This document shows, in pieces, positions 17,254 to 26,558 of a stretch of DNA of 64,000 bases. The position numbers were made by a program, and so were the translations under genes. Location: NCBI RefSeq assembly GCF_000213805.1, contig NC_015556.1, positions 4,665,001 through 4,729,000 on the forward strand, written 5' to 3'. Position 1 is the first letter of the stretch. Each line of letters begins with the position of its first letter. The notes under the pieces are model-generated. The model had not been told where the DNA came from. It did no database searches and saw only the letters and a program-made list of their open reading frames with translations. The DNA is from Pseudomonas fulva 12-X (lineage in GTDB: Bacteria; Pseudomonadota; Gammaproteobacteria; Pseudomonadales; Pseudomonadaceae).

Positions 17254-18645
17254 TCAGGCGAAGATCTTGCCCGGATTCATGATGCCGTTGGGGTCGAACA
17301 CCGCCTTGATCGCCTTCATGTAGGCGATTTCCGCCGGCGAGCGGCTGTACTGCAGGTAATCGCGCTTGACCAGACCCACGCCGTGCTCGGCGGAGATCGA
17401 GCCGTTGTAGCGCTCGACGGTCTCGAACACCCACTTGTTGACCCGTGCGCACGAGGCGAAGAAGGCCTCCTTGTCCATGTGCTCGGGTTTGAGAATGTTC
17501 AGGTGCAGGTTACCGTCGCCGATATGGCCGTACCAGACAACTTCATAGTCGGGGTAGTGCTCGGTGACGATGGCGTCGATGTCACGCAGAAAGGCCGGCA
17601 CCTTGGAGACGGTGACGGAGATGTCGTTCTTGTAGGGTGTGTGGTGCGAGATGGTTTCCGACAGGTACTCGCGCAGCTTCCACAGGTTCTTCAGCTGGGT
17701 CTGGCTCTGGCTCATTACCCCGTCCAGCACCCAGCCCTGCTCGATACAGTGCTCGAAAGTGCTCAGGGCTTCGCTGGCCACTTCCTCGCTGCTGGCTTCG
17801 AATTCCAGCAACGCGTAGAACGGGCACGGGGTGTCGAACGGCGACGGTACGTCACCGCGGGCCATGATCCGCGCCAGTCCCTTGTCGGAGAAGAACTCGA
17901 AGGCGGTGAGGTCGAGCTTGCTCTGGAAGGCGTGCAGCACCGGCATGATCGAGTCGAAATCCGCGGTGCCGAGCACCATGGCGGTGAGGTTGCGCGGGGC
18001 GCGGTCCAGGCGCATGGTCGCCTCGACCACGAAGCCCAGAGTGCCTTCAGCACCAATGAAAAGCTGCCGCAGGTCGTAACCGGTGGCGTTCTTGATCAGG
18101 TCCTTGTTCAACTCGAGCAATTCGCCGGTGCCGGTGACTACCTTAAGCCCCGCCACCCAGTTGCGGGTCAGGCCGTAGCGGATCACCTTGATGCCGCCGG
18201 CGTTGGTGCCGATATTGCCGCCGATCTGACTGGAGCCGCTGGAGGCGAAATCCACCGGGTAGTACAGGCCCTTGTCCTCGGCGAACTGCTGCAACACGCC
18301 GGTGACCACGCCCGGCTGGCAGACCACGGTACGGTTGGATTCATCGAAGTCGAGGATCTGGTTCATGTAATCGAACGACACCACCACCTCGCCGTTGGCC
18401 GCCACGGCCGCCGCCGACAACCCGGTGCGGCCACCCGACGGCACCAGCGCGATCTTGTGGGCATTGGCCCAGCGCACGATGGCCTGCACCTGCTCGACGG
18501 TCTTGGGAAACACGATGGCGCTGGGCGCCGGCGCGTATTGCCGGGTCCAGTCCTTGCCATAGGTTTCCAGGGAGGCGGCGTCGGTGAGCACCTTGCCGGG
18601 CTCGACCAGCGTTTTGAGTTCGTCAATCGGCATGAGATCGGTCAT
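17254..18645 (-). CDS. d2hgdh: FAD-linked D-2-hydroxyglutarate dehydrogenase
   Basis: 463-residue flavoprotein of the VAO/PCMH fold. The FAD-binding N-domain (about 35-215) contains PSGGRTGLSAAAV and GSSQIGGNIGTNAGG, and the GlcD-type C-domain contains GHIGDGNLHLN (metal/substrate site) and SAEHGVGLVKRDYL. Pseudomonas homologues oxidise D-2-hydroxyglutarate and pass electrons to ETF. The ATG at 18645 (MTDLMPID) has GAGAG 5 bp upstream and matches homologues; an ATG at 18666 adds 7 residues. It is divergent from serA, whose product makes D-2-hydroxyglutarate as a side reaction. Confidence 0.88.
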   Translation of the reverse strand: MTDLMPIDELKTLVEPGKVLTDAASLETYGKDWTRQYAPAPSAIVFPKTVEQVQAIVRWANAHKIALVPSGGRTGLSAAAVAANGEVVVSFDYMNQILDFDESNRTVVCQPGVVTGVLQQFAEDKGLYYPVDFASSGSSQIGGNIGTNAGGIKVIRYGLTRNWVAGLKVVTGTGELLELNKDLIKNATGYDLRQLFIGAEGTLGFVVEATMRLDRAPRNLTAMVLGTADFDSIMPVLHAFQSKLDLTAFEFFSDKGLARIMARGDVPSPFDTPCPFYALLEFEASSEEVASEALSTFEHCIEQGWVLDGVMSQSQTQLKNLWKLREYLSETISHHTPYKNDISVTVSKVPAFLRDIDAIVTEHYPDYEVVWYGHIGDGNLHLNILKPEHMDKEAFFASCARVNKWVFETVERYNGSISAEHGVGLVKRDYLQYSRSPAEIAYMKAIKAVFDPNGIMNPGKIFA

Positions 18646-18829
18646 AGCAACTCTCGAATCGTTCATGGTCGCCCTGAGAACCGTTCAGGTCGCAACCGAG
18701 CAAGGAAAAGGCAAGCCATGCTAGCATATGCCCCCCGCGAATCGCCCTGCACAGCGACTTGCCGGCCCGATTGGCGAGTGCGCCGATCCTTCTCCTGACA
18801 CTTAAATTAGTGGGGCAACAGGTACTCCG

Positions 18830-20059
18830 ATGAGCACGACCTCTCTCGACAAGAGCAAGATCAAGTTCCTTCTTCTCGAAGGCGTCCACCAAAATGCCGT
18901 GGATACCCTGAAGGCGTCCGGCTACACCAACATCGAGTACCTCAAGACCGCGCTGTCCGGCGACGAGTTGAAAGAGAAGATCGCCGACGCCCATTTCATC
19001 GGCATCCGCTCGCGCACCCAGCTGACCGAAGAGATCTTCGACTGCGCCAAGAAGCTGGTCGCCGTCGGCTGCTTCTGCATCGGTACCAACCAGGTCGACC
19101 TGGACGCTGCCCGCGAGCGCGGTATCGCCGTATTCAACGCACCCTACTCCAACACCCGCTCGGTGGCCGAGCTGGTTCTCGCTCAGGCCATCCTGCTGCT
19201 GCGCGGCATTCCCGAGAAGAACGCCTCCTGCCACCGTGGCGGCTGGATCAAGTCGGCAGCCAACTCCTTCGAAATCCGCGGCAAGAAACTGGGCATTGTC
19301 GGCTACGGCTCGATCGGCACCCAGCTGTCGGTACTCGCCGAAGCCCTCGGCATGCAGGTGTTCTTCTACGACACCGTGACCAAGCTGCCGCTGGGCAACG
19401 CCCAGCAGATCGGCAAGCTGCATGACCTGCTCGGCCTGTGCGACATCGTCTCCCTGCACGTACCGGAGCTGCCGTCCACCCAGTGGATGATCGGCGAAGC
19501 GGAAATCCGCGCCATGAAGAAGGGCGGCATCCTGATCAACGCCGCGCGCGGCACCGTGGTCGAGCTCGACCACCTGGCTCAGGCGATCAAGGATGAGCAC
19601 CTGATCGGCGCCGCCATCGACGTATTCCCGGTCGAGCCGAAGTCCAACGACGACATCTTCGAAAGCCCGTTGCGCGGCCTGGATCGCGTGATCCTGACCC
19701 CGCACATCGGCGGTTCCACCGCCGAAGCCCAGGCCAACATCGGCCTGGAAGTGGCCGAGAAGCTGGTCAAGTACAGCGACAACGGCACCTCGGTGTCCTC
19801 GGTCAACTTCCCGGAAGTGGCCTTGCCGGCGCACCCGGGCAAGCACCGTCTGCTGCACATCCACGCCAACGTGCCGGGCGTGATGAGCGAGATCAACAAG
19901 GTGTTCGCCGACAACGGCATCAACATCTCCGGCCAGTACCTGCAGACCAACGACAAGGTCGGCTACGTGGTCATCGACGTCGATGCCGACTACTCCGACC
20001 TGGCGCTGGAGAAACTGCAGCAGGTCAACGGCACCATCCGCAGCCGCGTACTGTTCTAA
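18830..20059 (+). CDS. serA: D-3-phosphoglycerate dehydrogenase SerA
   Basis: 409 residues, the E. coli-like length. The NAD-binding Rossmann motif is LGIVGYGSIGTQL (about 150-162), followed by catalytic-domain segments INAARGTVVELDHL and LTPHIGGSTAEAQ (catalytic His). A C-terminal ACT domain (about 335-409) is the serine-feedback site. It catalyses the first step of serine synthesis and can reduce 2-oxoglutarate to D-2-hydroxyglutarate, which fits the divergent D2HGDH gene. A strong terminator follows. Confidence 0.97.
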   Translation: MSTTSLDKSKIKFLLLEGVHQNAVDTLKASGYTNIEYLKTALSGDELKEKIADAHFIGIRSRTQLTEEIFDCAKKLVAVGCFCIGTNQVDLDAARERGIAVFNAPYSNTRSVAELVLAQAILLLRGIPEKNASCHRGGWIKSAANSFEIRGKKLGIVGYGSIGTQLSVLAEALGMQVFFYDTVTKLPLGNAQQIGKLHDLLGLCDIVSLHVPELPSTQWMIGEAEIRAMKKGGILINAARGTVVELDHLAQAIKDEHLIGAAIDVFPVEPKSNDDIFESPLRGLDRVILTPHIGGSTAEAQANIGLEVAEKLVKYSDNGTSVSSVNFPEVALPAHPGKHRLLHIHANVPGVMSEINKVFADNGINISGQYLQTNDKVGYVVIDVDADYSDLALEKLQQVNGTIRSRVLF

Positions 20060-20076
20060 GCCGCTCGCGGTAACGA

Positions 20077-20104
20077 AAAAGGGAGGCTTCGGCCTCCCTT
20101 TTTT
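20077..20104 (+). terminator. Rho-independent terminator of serA
   Basis: AAAAGGGAGGC and GCCTCCCTTTTT form a GC-rich stem with a tiny loop, followed by T's. It lies 17 bp after the serA stop. Confidence 0.88.
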
Positions 20105-20123
20105 CATGTCTGCAATATGAGAT

Positions 20124-20747
20124 TCAAAACACGCCGTCACCACGGCGGCGGAACCAGCCGGTCAGGGACAGACGATCGCGAGTGGCCGGCAGCACCTCAT
20201 GGGGCACATCGGCAGACAGAAATACCACCAGCGTGCCGGCCTCGGGCAGCACGTCACGCACCTCGCCATCGGCTAGGTACAGCCGCAGCTGGCCGCCTTC
20301 TTCCACCTGCCAGCCGTCATTGAGGTACAGCACGGCCGACACCGCGCGACGATCATCGTCGCGAAAGCGATCCAGGTGCTTAAGGTAGAAACCGCCCGGC
20401 GGATAGAAAGCGAAGTGGCTCTCGTAGTCCACCAACCCCAGATAAAGGCTCTGGTTGATGGCCACGCGCAGTTCGTCGAGCAACTGCAGGTAACCGTCGC
20501 AGGCCGGCGACTGCCCGGCTTCGAGCCACTGGATATGGTCACTGCGGGTGCCTTCGCGCACCGCCACCGCGTGGCCACGGCCGGTACCGGCGGGCGCCAG
20601 GGTGCCTTGGGCGATGCGCTGGCGGCATTCCTCAGCGAGTTGGCGGGTCAGCGCCGCGGGGGCGAACTGGGTTTGCAACGACCATCCGAATTCGGCAAGG
20701 TCATCGATGATGCGGCTTAGCAGCGAATCGGAGAGGTCTGTCGTCAT
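20124..20747 (-). CDS. 2OG-Fe(II) dioxygenase (prolyl-4-hydroxylase-like)
   Basis: 207 residues with the iron-binding HxD...H triad of the family: His124 and Asp126 in YLKHLDRF, and His183 in SADVPHEV. Arg192 in RDRLSLTGWF would hold 2-oxoglutarate. The surrounding FAFYPPGGFYLKHLDRF and VLYLNDGW blocks are typical of small prolyl-4-hydroxylase-like oxygenases. Some bacterial members hydroxylate translation factors or ribosomal proteins, but the substrate here is unknown. It converges on serA. Confidence 0.88.
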   Translation of the reverse strand: MTTDLSDSLLSRIIDDLAEFGWSLQTQFAPAALTRQLAEECRQRIAQGTLAPAGTGRGHAVAVREGTRSDHIQWLEAGQSPACDGYLQLLDELRVAINQSLYLGLVDYESHFAFYPPGGFYLKHLDRFRDDDRRAVSAVLYLNDGWQVEEGGQLRLYLADGEVRDVLPEAGTLVVFLSADVPHEVLPATRDRLSLTGWFRRRGDGVF

Positions 20748-20829
20748 GGCGCGATTCTACCCTGTGTCGCGTACACCTCGACAAGCTCCGCCTGGCTGCC
20801 GAAAATAGCCGCCCCAGACAGGAGTTCGT

Positions 20830-21561
20830 ATGCGCGCGTTGTGTTGTTTCTTGCTGTTGCTCCTGAGCCTGCCCGCCACGGCCGACACCTACACCGAGCT
20901 CTATGAAAAAGCCGGCTGGCCGCAGCAGCGCGCGCATTTCAGCGATGCCCTGAGCGCCGCCCAGGCGCGTTACAGCAAGAGCCTGCCGCCGGCGGTCTAT
21001 CAGGCGCTGGTGGACAACAGCAATCGCCGCTTCGCCGCCCGGGCCATGGATGAGCGCGCCGAAAGCAGCCTGCGCACCAACCTGCCCGACCCGGCGCCGG
21101 CCCTGCGTTTCTTCGAGTCGCCCCTGGGCCGCAAGATCGTCAGCGCCGAACTGCTCGCCACCCGTCCCGACCAACTGGCCAAGTACGCCGACGGCCTACC
21201 GCTCAGCCAGGCCGATGCTACCCGCCGCCTGCTGATCCGCCACCTGGCCCAGGCCATTCCGGCCAGCGAGGCCGGTGCGGAGATCAGCCTGGCCCTGGCC
21301 GGCGTGGCGGCCGACAGCCTCAGCCAGATGATTCCCGGTCTGCTCGGTGGCGGTACCGCCCAGGGGCTGCTCGACGGCCAGCGCCAGCGCCTGATGAGCC
21401 AGATCGACAAGGACCTGGATAACACCCTGCTGCACGTTTATCGCGGGCTGTCCGATCCGGAGCTGGAAGAGTTCGTCACCTTCGCCCAGTCCAGCGAAGG
21501 CGCGGCTTATTACAAGGCGGCCCTGGCGGCGATCCGCTCCGGGCTGGCAGTCGGTCAGTAA
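20830..21561 (+). CDS. Exported DUF2059-like protein
   Basis: 243 residues with a signal peptide (MRALCCFLLLLLSLPATA, cut near residue 18). The mature part is almost all helical. Near its C-terminus, YRGLSDPELEEFVTFAQSSEGAAYYKA resembles the DUF2059 domain of uncharacterised periplasmic proteins. No function is known. Its last 7 bp overlap the end of the convergent alpha/beta hydrolase gene. Confidence 0.65.
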   Translation: MRALCCFLLLLLSLPATADTYTELYEKAGWPQQRAHFSDALSAAQARYSKSLPPAVYQALVDNSNRRFAARAMDERAESSLRTNLPDPAPALRFFESPLGRKIVSAELLATRPDQLAKYADGLPLSQADATRRLLIRHLAQAIPASEAGAEISLALAGVAADSLSQMIPGLLGGGTAQGLLDGQRQRLMSQIDKDLDNTLLHVYRGLSDPELEEFVTFAQSSEGAAYYKAALAAIRSGLAVGQ

Positions 21562-22496
21562 GCGCGATCCAGCTGCTCGCCGAGATAGGTGAAGTAGCGC
21601 TCTCGCAGCGGCGCCACTTCGTTGGCCAGGTGATGCCGCGCTTCGGGCAAACGCAGGATGCGCGGCGCGCTGAACTTGTTCTCCAGCACCGTCAGGTTGT
21701 GCCGCCAGTCCACCGTCATATCCGCCTCACCCTGCACGATCAGCGGGCTGCGCTTGCTGCGCGACGCCTTTTCGATGCGCGGCACCCACTGGCTCAGGGC
21801 GCCGACCCAGACGGTCGGCACGATCCGCGGCTGCAGCGGATCGCGGTTACGCAGGAAGTCGAGGAATTCCGGGTCACTGGAGTTCTCGCTGAAGCGCCGC
21901 GGAATTTCCTGCACGAAGCGGTGCAGCAGCCGGTAGCTGAGCTGCGACCAATTCCAGCGCCGTGGCCGCACCAGCGGCGCCAGCAGAATGGTTTCACCCA
22001 CCTCGGCCAGCGGCTGGTCATTGAGCAGGTAGTCGATCAGGATCGCGCCGCCGGTACTCTGCCCGCACAGGTGCCAGGGCGCCGGCAGGCCCAGGGCATC
22101 GGCCTGCTTCAACGCGGCGCGCAGCACCGCCTGGTATTCGGCGAAATCCTTGATGCTGGCCCGCGGCCCGCTGGACAGCCCGTGCCCCGGCAAGTCCACG
22201 GCCAGTACCGCGAAGCCGGCTTCCAGCGCCCACTCGATCACATGACGGTACAGGCCGCTGTGATCGTAGTAACCGTGCAGCAACAGCAGGGTGGCGCGTG
22301 GCGCCACGGGCTGCCAGAGCTGGGCTGCAATGCGGTAGCCGTCCACCTCGAACCAGCCGAGCCGGCTGTCGATCGCCTCACGCGGCACGAAGCCATAGAA
22401 CTGCCGATAGGCCAGTTCCGCCGCCGACAGGGGTGCAGCGCTGGCCAGCGGGCGCAGACTGGCGACCAGCGGTTCGGGTTGGAAGAGTTCGGACAT
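21555..22496 (-). CDS. Alpha/beta hydrolase (monoacylglycerol lipase-like)
   Basis: Serine hydrolase of about 313 residues. LLLHGYYDHSGLYRHVIEW carries the oxyanion HGYYDHSG motif of the hydrolase_4/MGL type, the nucleophile elbow is CGQSTGGAI, and the catalytic His is in EARHHLANE. GHGLSSGPR is also typical of this lipase group. Likely substrates are monoacylglycerols or lysophospholipids, by family only. I chose the ATG giving MSELFQP; an ATG 9 bp upstream is possible and neither has a clear ribosome-binding site. Confidence 0.85.
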   Translation of the reverse strand: MSELFQPEPLVASLRPLASAAPLSAAELAYRQFYGFVPREAIDSRLGWFEVDGYRIAAQLWQPVAPRATLLLLHGYYDHSGLYRHVIEWALEAGFAVLAVDLPGHGLSSGPRASIKDFAEYQAVLRAALKQADALGLPAPWHLCGQSTGGAILIDYLLNDQPLAEVGETILLAPLVRPRRWNWSQLSYRLLHRFVQEIPRRFSENSSDPEFLDFLRNRDPLQPRIVPTVWVGALSQWVPRIEKASRSKRSPLIVQGEADMTVDWRHNLTVLENKFSAPRILRLPEARHHLANEVAPLRERYFTYLGEQLDRAY

Positions 22497-22619
22497 CGGC
22501 AGCATCGACTCATTGATTCACGGCAGCGCCGCCCTTGCGGGTTGGCGCTAGAGTGACGATCTTCTGCTGCCAGGCTCGCCATGGCAAGCTACCGCACCGT
22601 CTAACGGACACTGTCGGCA

Positions 22620-23189
22620 ATGGCCCGCTCTCGCCGCACCACCCTGCTCGCCTGCCTGATCGCCGCGCTCTGGCTGGTCGCCATGCTCGCTGCCTTCTGG
22701 TGGTTCGAGGCCCGTTATCTGCGCCCGTTCGACGAGCGCACCGCGCTGTTTTCCGGCAGCGAGCTACGCCTGCCGGAGGAGCTGGCCGGCCCCGGCCAGA
22801 TTCGCCTGGTGCACTTCTGGGACCCTGCCTGCCCCTGCAACGTCGGCAATCAGCAGCACCTCGGTGAGCTGCTGGAGCGCTACCGCGAGCGTGGCGTGCA
22901 GTTCTATTCCGTGCAGAAGCCCGGCAGCCAGGGGCAGTTGCCGCAAGCATTGCGCGCGCTGCCGCCAATGGACGGGCTGGCCGGCAGCCAGCGACTGCCG
23001 GCCAGCCCTGCGGTGGCGATCTGGGATCAAAGCGGCGAGCTGGCCTACTTCGGCCCCTACAGCAGCGGCTTCAATTGCACCTCGGGCAACAGCTTCGTCG
23101 AACCGCTGCTCGATGCGTTGCTGGAGGGTCGAAAGGTGCTGGCGGACAACAACCTGGCCAGCGGTTGTTTCTGCGATTGGGCGCCATGA
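22620..23189 (+). CDS. Membrane-anchored thioredoxin-like protein (DUF6436-like)
   Basis: 189 residues with one N-terminal membrane helix (about 9-29) and a periplasmic thioredoxin-like domain. The redox-site region reads VHFWDPACPCNVGNQQHL, with CPC in place of a standard CxxC. Two further pairs of cysteines occur: FNCTSG and GCFCDW at the C-terminus. It is probably a redox or copper-handling periplasmic protein, but no partner is evident. It starts divergently from the alpha/beta hydrolase. Confidence 0.65.
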   Translation: MARSRRTTLLACLIAALWLVAMLAAFWWFEARYLRPFDERTALFSGSELRLPEELAGPGQIRLVHFWDPACPCNVGNQQHLGELLERYRERGVQFYSVQKPGSQGQLPQALRALPPMDGLAGSQRLPASPAVAIWDQSGELAYFGPYSSGFNCTSGNSFVEPLLDALLEGRKVLADNNLASGCFCDWAP

Positions 23190-23333
23190 CGACGACCGTG
23201 CCCGCCTCATCAATCGAGTAGCTCACCAGCCGCAGCGGCTAATTCGCAACCTGGTCACGTCCTGAGCAGGCCGCCTTGCAGTTGACGTGGATTGCCCGCA
23301 GCATGGCGACCCGCGTGAGACAAGGACGGCCGC

Positions 23334-25712
23334 ATGAAACGCATCATCTTCACCCTGACGGCCGTGCTGCTGACGGTCGCCGGCGCTTGCGCCTGGTACC
23401 TGTACGACAAGCAGCCGCTGCGTAGCGGCGAGCTGGTGCTGCAGCACCTCGGCGCGCCGGTGCAGGTGCGCTATGACGAGCGCGGCGTGCCGCATATCGA
23501 AGCGCAGAACGAGGCCGACCTGTACCGCGCCCTGGGCTTCGTGCAGGCCCAGGATCGTCTGTTCCAGATGGAAATGCTGCGCCGCCTGGCCCGCGGTGAA
23601 CTGGCCGAAGTGCTCGGCGCCAAGCTGCTGCCCACCGACCGCCTGTTCCGCACCCTGCAGATCCGCGAGCGTGCCGACCAGCAGGCCCGCGAGCTGGACC
23701 CCGAGAGTCCCCATGGCAAGGCGCTGGCCGCTTACCTCGACGGCATCAACCAGTACCAGAACAGTCGCCCGGCGCCCCTGGAGTTCGACCTGCTGGGCAT
23801 CGAGAAACGTCCGTTCACTGCCGCCGACACCCTGTCCATCGCCGGCTACCTGGCCTACAGCTTCGCCGCGGCGCTGCGCAGCGAGCCGCTGCTGACGCGC
23901 ATTCGTGATGAACTGGGTAGCGACTACCTGAAGATCTTCGATCTCGACTGGCACCCCAAGGGCGTTCTCGACACAGCCCTCGGCAAAGACGACTGGCGGA
24001 TGCTCGACCAACTCGCCGCCCTGAGCGATCAGGCCCTGGCCGACAGCGGCCTGCCGCAGTTCGAGGGCAGCAACGCCTGGGCAATCTCCGGCGCGCGCAC
24101 CGCCAGCGGCAAGCCACTGCTGGCCGGCGATCCGCACATTCGCTTCTCGGCGCCCTCGGTGTGGTACGAGGCGCACCTCAAATCGCCGGGCTTCGAGCTG
24201 TACGGCCATCATCAGCCGGCCACCCCGGTGGCGTTTCTCGGCCACAACCGGGATTTCGCCTGGACCCTGACCATGTTCCAGAACGATGATATGGACCTGA
24301 TCGCCGAGCGCAGCAACCCGAACAACCCCGAGCAGGTCTGGTACCAGGGCCGCTGGGTCGACCTGCAGCAGCGCGAGGAAATCATCAAGGTCAAGGATGG
24401 CGAGCCGGTCACCCTAAAGCTGCGCCGCTCGCCCCACGGCCCGATCATCAACGATGCTCTGGGCGACAGCGCCGGCACCACGCCGGTCGCCATGTGGTGG
24501 ACCTTTCTGGAAACCGAGAACCCGCTGCTCGACGCCTTCTACCGCTTAAACCGTGCCGACACCCTGGCAAAGGGCCGCGCCGCCGCCGAGCGTATCCATG
24601 CGCCGGGCCTCAACCTGGTGTGGGCCAACGCCCGCGGCGACATTGCCTGGTGGGCCGCAGCCAGGCTGCCGATACGCCCCGCCGGGGTGAACCCGGCGTT
24701 CATCCTCGATGGCAGCAGCGAGGCCGCCGACAAGCTCGGTTTCCATCCCTTCAGTGCCAACCCGCAGGAAGAAAACCCAGCGCGCGGCTACATCGTCTCG
24801 GCCAACTTCCAGCCGCTGCCGGCCAGCGGCATCGAGATTCCCGGCTACTACAATCCGCCCGAGCGCGGTCAACGTCTGAACCAACGGCTGGCCGCCCCGG
24901 ACGTGCGCTGGGATATCCACAACAGCCAGGCCCTGCAACTGGATACCGCCACAGCCTACGGGCCGCGGTTGCTGGCACCGATCCTCGGCGAGCTGCGCGC
25001 CGCCGCGGCGGATCAGCAGGAGCGTGAGCTGGTCGAGGCGCTGGCCGCCTGGCAAGGTGAGCATCCGCTGCAATCGCTGCCGGCGACGCTGTTCAACCAG
25101 CTCACCTATGAACTGGGCCGCGCGACCCTGGAGCCGCGCCTGGGCGCGCAGGCCTTCGAGCAACTGCTGTCGACCCGAATGATCGACAGCGCCCTGCCGC
25201 GCCTGACCGCCGATGCAGCTTCGCCCTGGTGGGCGCTTGCCGATGGCCAGCCGCGCAGCCGCGGCGAAGCGGTGGCCGAGGCCTGGCGCGCCAGCCTCCA
25301 GCATTTACGAACCACGCTGGGCGACGACCCGGCGCAATGGCGCTGGGGCCAGGCCCACACACTCACCCATCATCATCCACTGGGCGTGCAATGGCCGCTG
25401 GATGCGCTGCTCAACGTCGGCCCGCTGCCGGCGCCCGGCGGTCACGAGATGCCCAACAACCTGTCGCACCGTATCGGGCCTGCGCCTTGGGCCGTGGGTT
25501 ACGGGCCGTCGACGCGGCGGCTGATCGATCTGGCCGACGCCGACAACAGCCTGGGCATCAACCCGCTGGGCCAGAGCGGCGTGCCGTTCGACCGCCATTA
25601 CAGCGACCAGGCCCAGCGTTTCATCCAGGGCCAGTACGTGCCCCAGCACCTCGGCACCGACGATGTCGCCGCCCACACCCGCAGCACCCTGACCTTGCAA
25701 CCCGCGCCCTGA
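23334..25712 (+). CDS. hacB: Penicillin-acylase-family amidase, HacB-like AHL acylase
   Basis: 792-residue Ntn-hydrolase precursor with an N-terminal signal/anchor (about 5-22). The chain should self-cleave before Ser246 in EGSNAWAISG, which becomes the N-terminal nucleophile of the large subunit. Other family blocks are LGFVQAQDRLFQMEMLRR (small subunit), AGDPHIRFSAPSVWYE and GHNRDFAWTLT. P. aeruginosa has four such enzymes; synteny with serA-region genes points to PA0305, HacB, a broad AHL acylase. The activity on quorum-sensing lactones is inferred. Confidence 0.82.
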   Translation: MKRIIFTLTAVLLTVAGACAWYLYDKQPLRSGELVLQHLGAPVQVRYDERGVPHIEAQNEADLYRALGFVQAQDRLFQMEMLRRLARGELAEVLGAKLLPTDRLFRTLQIRERADQQARELDPESPHGKALAAYLDGINQYQNSRPAPLEFDLLGIEKRPFTAADTLSIAGYLAYSFAAALRSEPLLTRIRDELGSDYLKIFDLDWHPKGVLDTALGKDDWRMLDQLAALSDQALADSGLPQFEGSNAWAISGARTASGKPLLAGDPHIRFSAPSVWYEAHLKSPGFELYGHHQPATPVAFLGHNRDFAWTLTMFQNDDMDLIAERSNPNNPEQVWYQGRWVDLQQREEIIKVKDGEPVTLKLRRSPHGPIINDALGDSAGTTPVAMWWTFLETENPLLDAFYRLNRADTLAKGRAAAERIHAPGLNLVWANARGDIAWWAAARLPIRPAGVNPAFILDGSSEAADKLGFHPFSANPQEENPARGYIVSANFQPLPASGIEIPGYYNPPERGQRLNQRLAAPDVRWDIHNSQALQLDTATAYGPRLLAPILGELRAAAADQQERELVEALAAWQGEHPLQSLPATLFNQLTYELGRATLEPRLGAQAFEQLLSTRMIDSALPRLTADAASPWWALADGQPRSRGEAVAEAWRASLQHLRTTLGDDPAQWRWGQAHTLTHHHPLGVQWPLDALLNVGPLPAPGGHEMPNNLSHRIGPAPWAVGYGPSTRRLIDLADADNSLGINPLGQSGVPFDRHYSDQAQRFIQGQYVPQHLGTDDVAAHTRSTLTLQPAP

Positions 25713-25733
25713 AACCGCAAATCGCAGGCATGA

Positions 25734-25759
25734 AAAAGCCCGCCATAAGGCGGGCTTTT
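25734..25759. terminator. Bidirectional terminator between hacB and rpmG
   Basis: Perfect 11-bp stem AAAAGCCCGCC / GGCGGGCTTTT with a 4-nt loop. It lies between the convergent hacB-like gene and rpmG. Confidence 0.9.
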
Positions 25760-25775
25760 CGAGTCAGCCGATCAA

Positions 25776-25931
25776 TTACTTGATCTTGGCTTCCTTGTAC
25801 GCAACGTGCTTGCGGACGACCGGATCGTATTTCTTGATCTCGATCTTGTCCGGGGTAGTGCGCTTGTTCTTGTCGGTGGTGTAGAAGTGGCCGGTACCGG
25901 CGCTGGACACCAAACGGATCAGTTCACGCAT
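25776..25931 (-). CDS. rpmG: Ribosomal protein L33 (bL33)
   Basis: 51-residue protein: [20 protein letters not shown], then [17 protein letters not shown] and a C-terminal KEAKIK. This is the short L33 of the 50S subunit; the zinc-binding CxxC pairs of the C+ type are absent. It follows rpmB by 10 bp in the usual rpmB-rpmG operon. Confidence 0.96.
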   Translation of the reverse strand: MRELIRLVSSAGTGHFYTTDKNKRTTPDKIEIKKYDPVVRKHVAYKEAKIK

Positions 25932-25941
25932 GACAGTCTCC

Positions 25942-26178
25942 TTAAACCTTTTCGCCGCGAGCGCGCAGCTCGGCCAGCACTACGTCAATACCACGCTTGT
26001 CGATGATGCGCATGCCCTTGGTGGACAGACGCAGACGGACGAAGCGGTTCTCAGACTCGACCCAGAAGCGGTGATGCTGCAGGTTCGGCAGGAAACGACG
26101 ACGGGTTTTGTTGTTTGCGTGGGAAATGTTATTCCCGGTTACCGGACCCTTACCGGTAACTTGACAGACTCTCGACAT
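25942..26178 (-). CDS. rpmB: Ribosomal protein L28 (bL28)
   Basis: 78 residues: [19 protein letters not shown], then [15 protein letters not shown] and a C-terminal LRARGEKV, exactly the gammaproteobacterial L28 pattern and length. First gene of the rpmBG operon. Confidence 0.97.
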   Translation of the reverse strand: MSRVCQVTGKGPVTGNNISHANNKTRRRFLPNLQHHRFWVESENRFVRLRLSTKGMRIIDKRGIDVVLAELRARGEKV

Positions 26179-26558
26179 ACCTCAGCCCTCTAAACCACAT
26201 GCCCAACCCGGCATGGGTTGGCCGCTTAATCTCTGTTTTTCGGCGCTGGGCGCCGCGTTTCTTCAGGGTCTTACCGGTGATAGATCGCGATCAAGCAACC
26301 GGGCCCCTAGAAAAGAGCGCTGCTTTATACCAGAAAGCCCCCACAGCAACAAGCGAGAACGCACTTTAAATGCAGGCCATTCGGGCGCTGTGCCCACAGC
26401 TAGCGGGCATGAACGCGAACGACCGCTCGTCGCCCTATTTCGTTGTTAGCCTGCATCTTATCGTTTAGGGTCTGTCCACGCGATAACGCGACCCTTTCTC
26501 TCCCAGCCTTATTACCGCCGGCCCGCCGGATGCGCGCCGCTTCGTTCAGGAGATCACC
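26179..26558. other. Divergent intergenic region rpmB / peptide-binding protein
   Basis: 380 bp without a convincing ORF. It must hold the rpmB promoter on the minus strand and the promoter of the binding-protein gene on the plus strand. A ribosome-binding site (CAGGAG) lies just before 26559. I saw no repeat or terminator worth calling. Confidence 0.5.
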
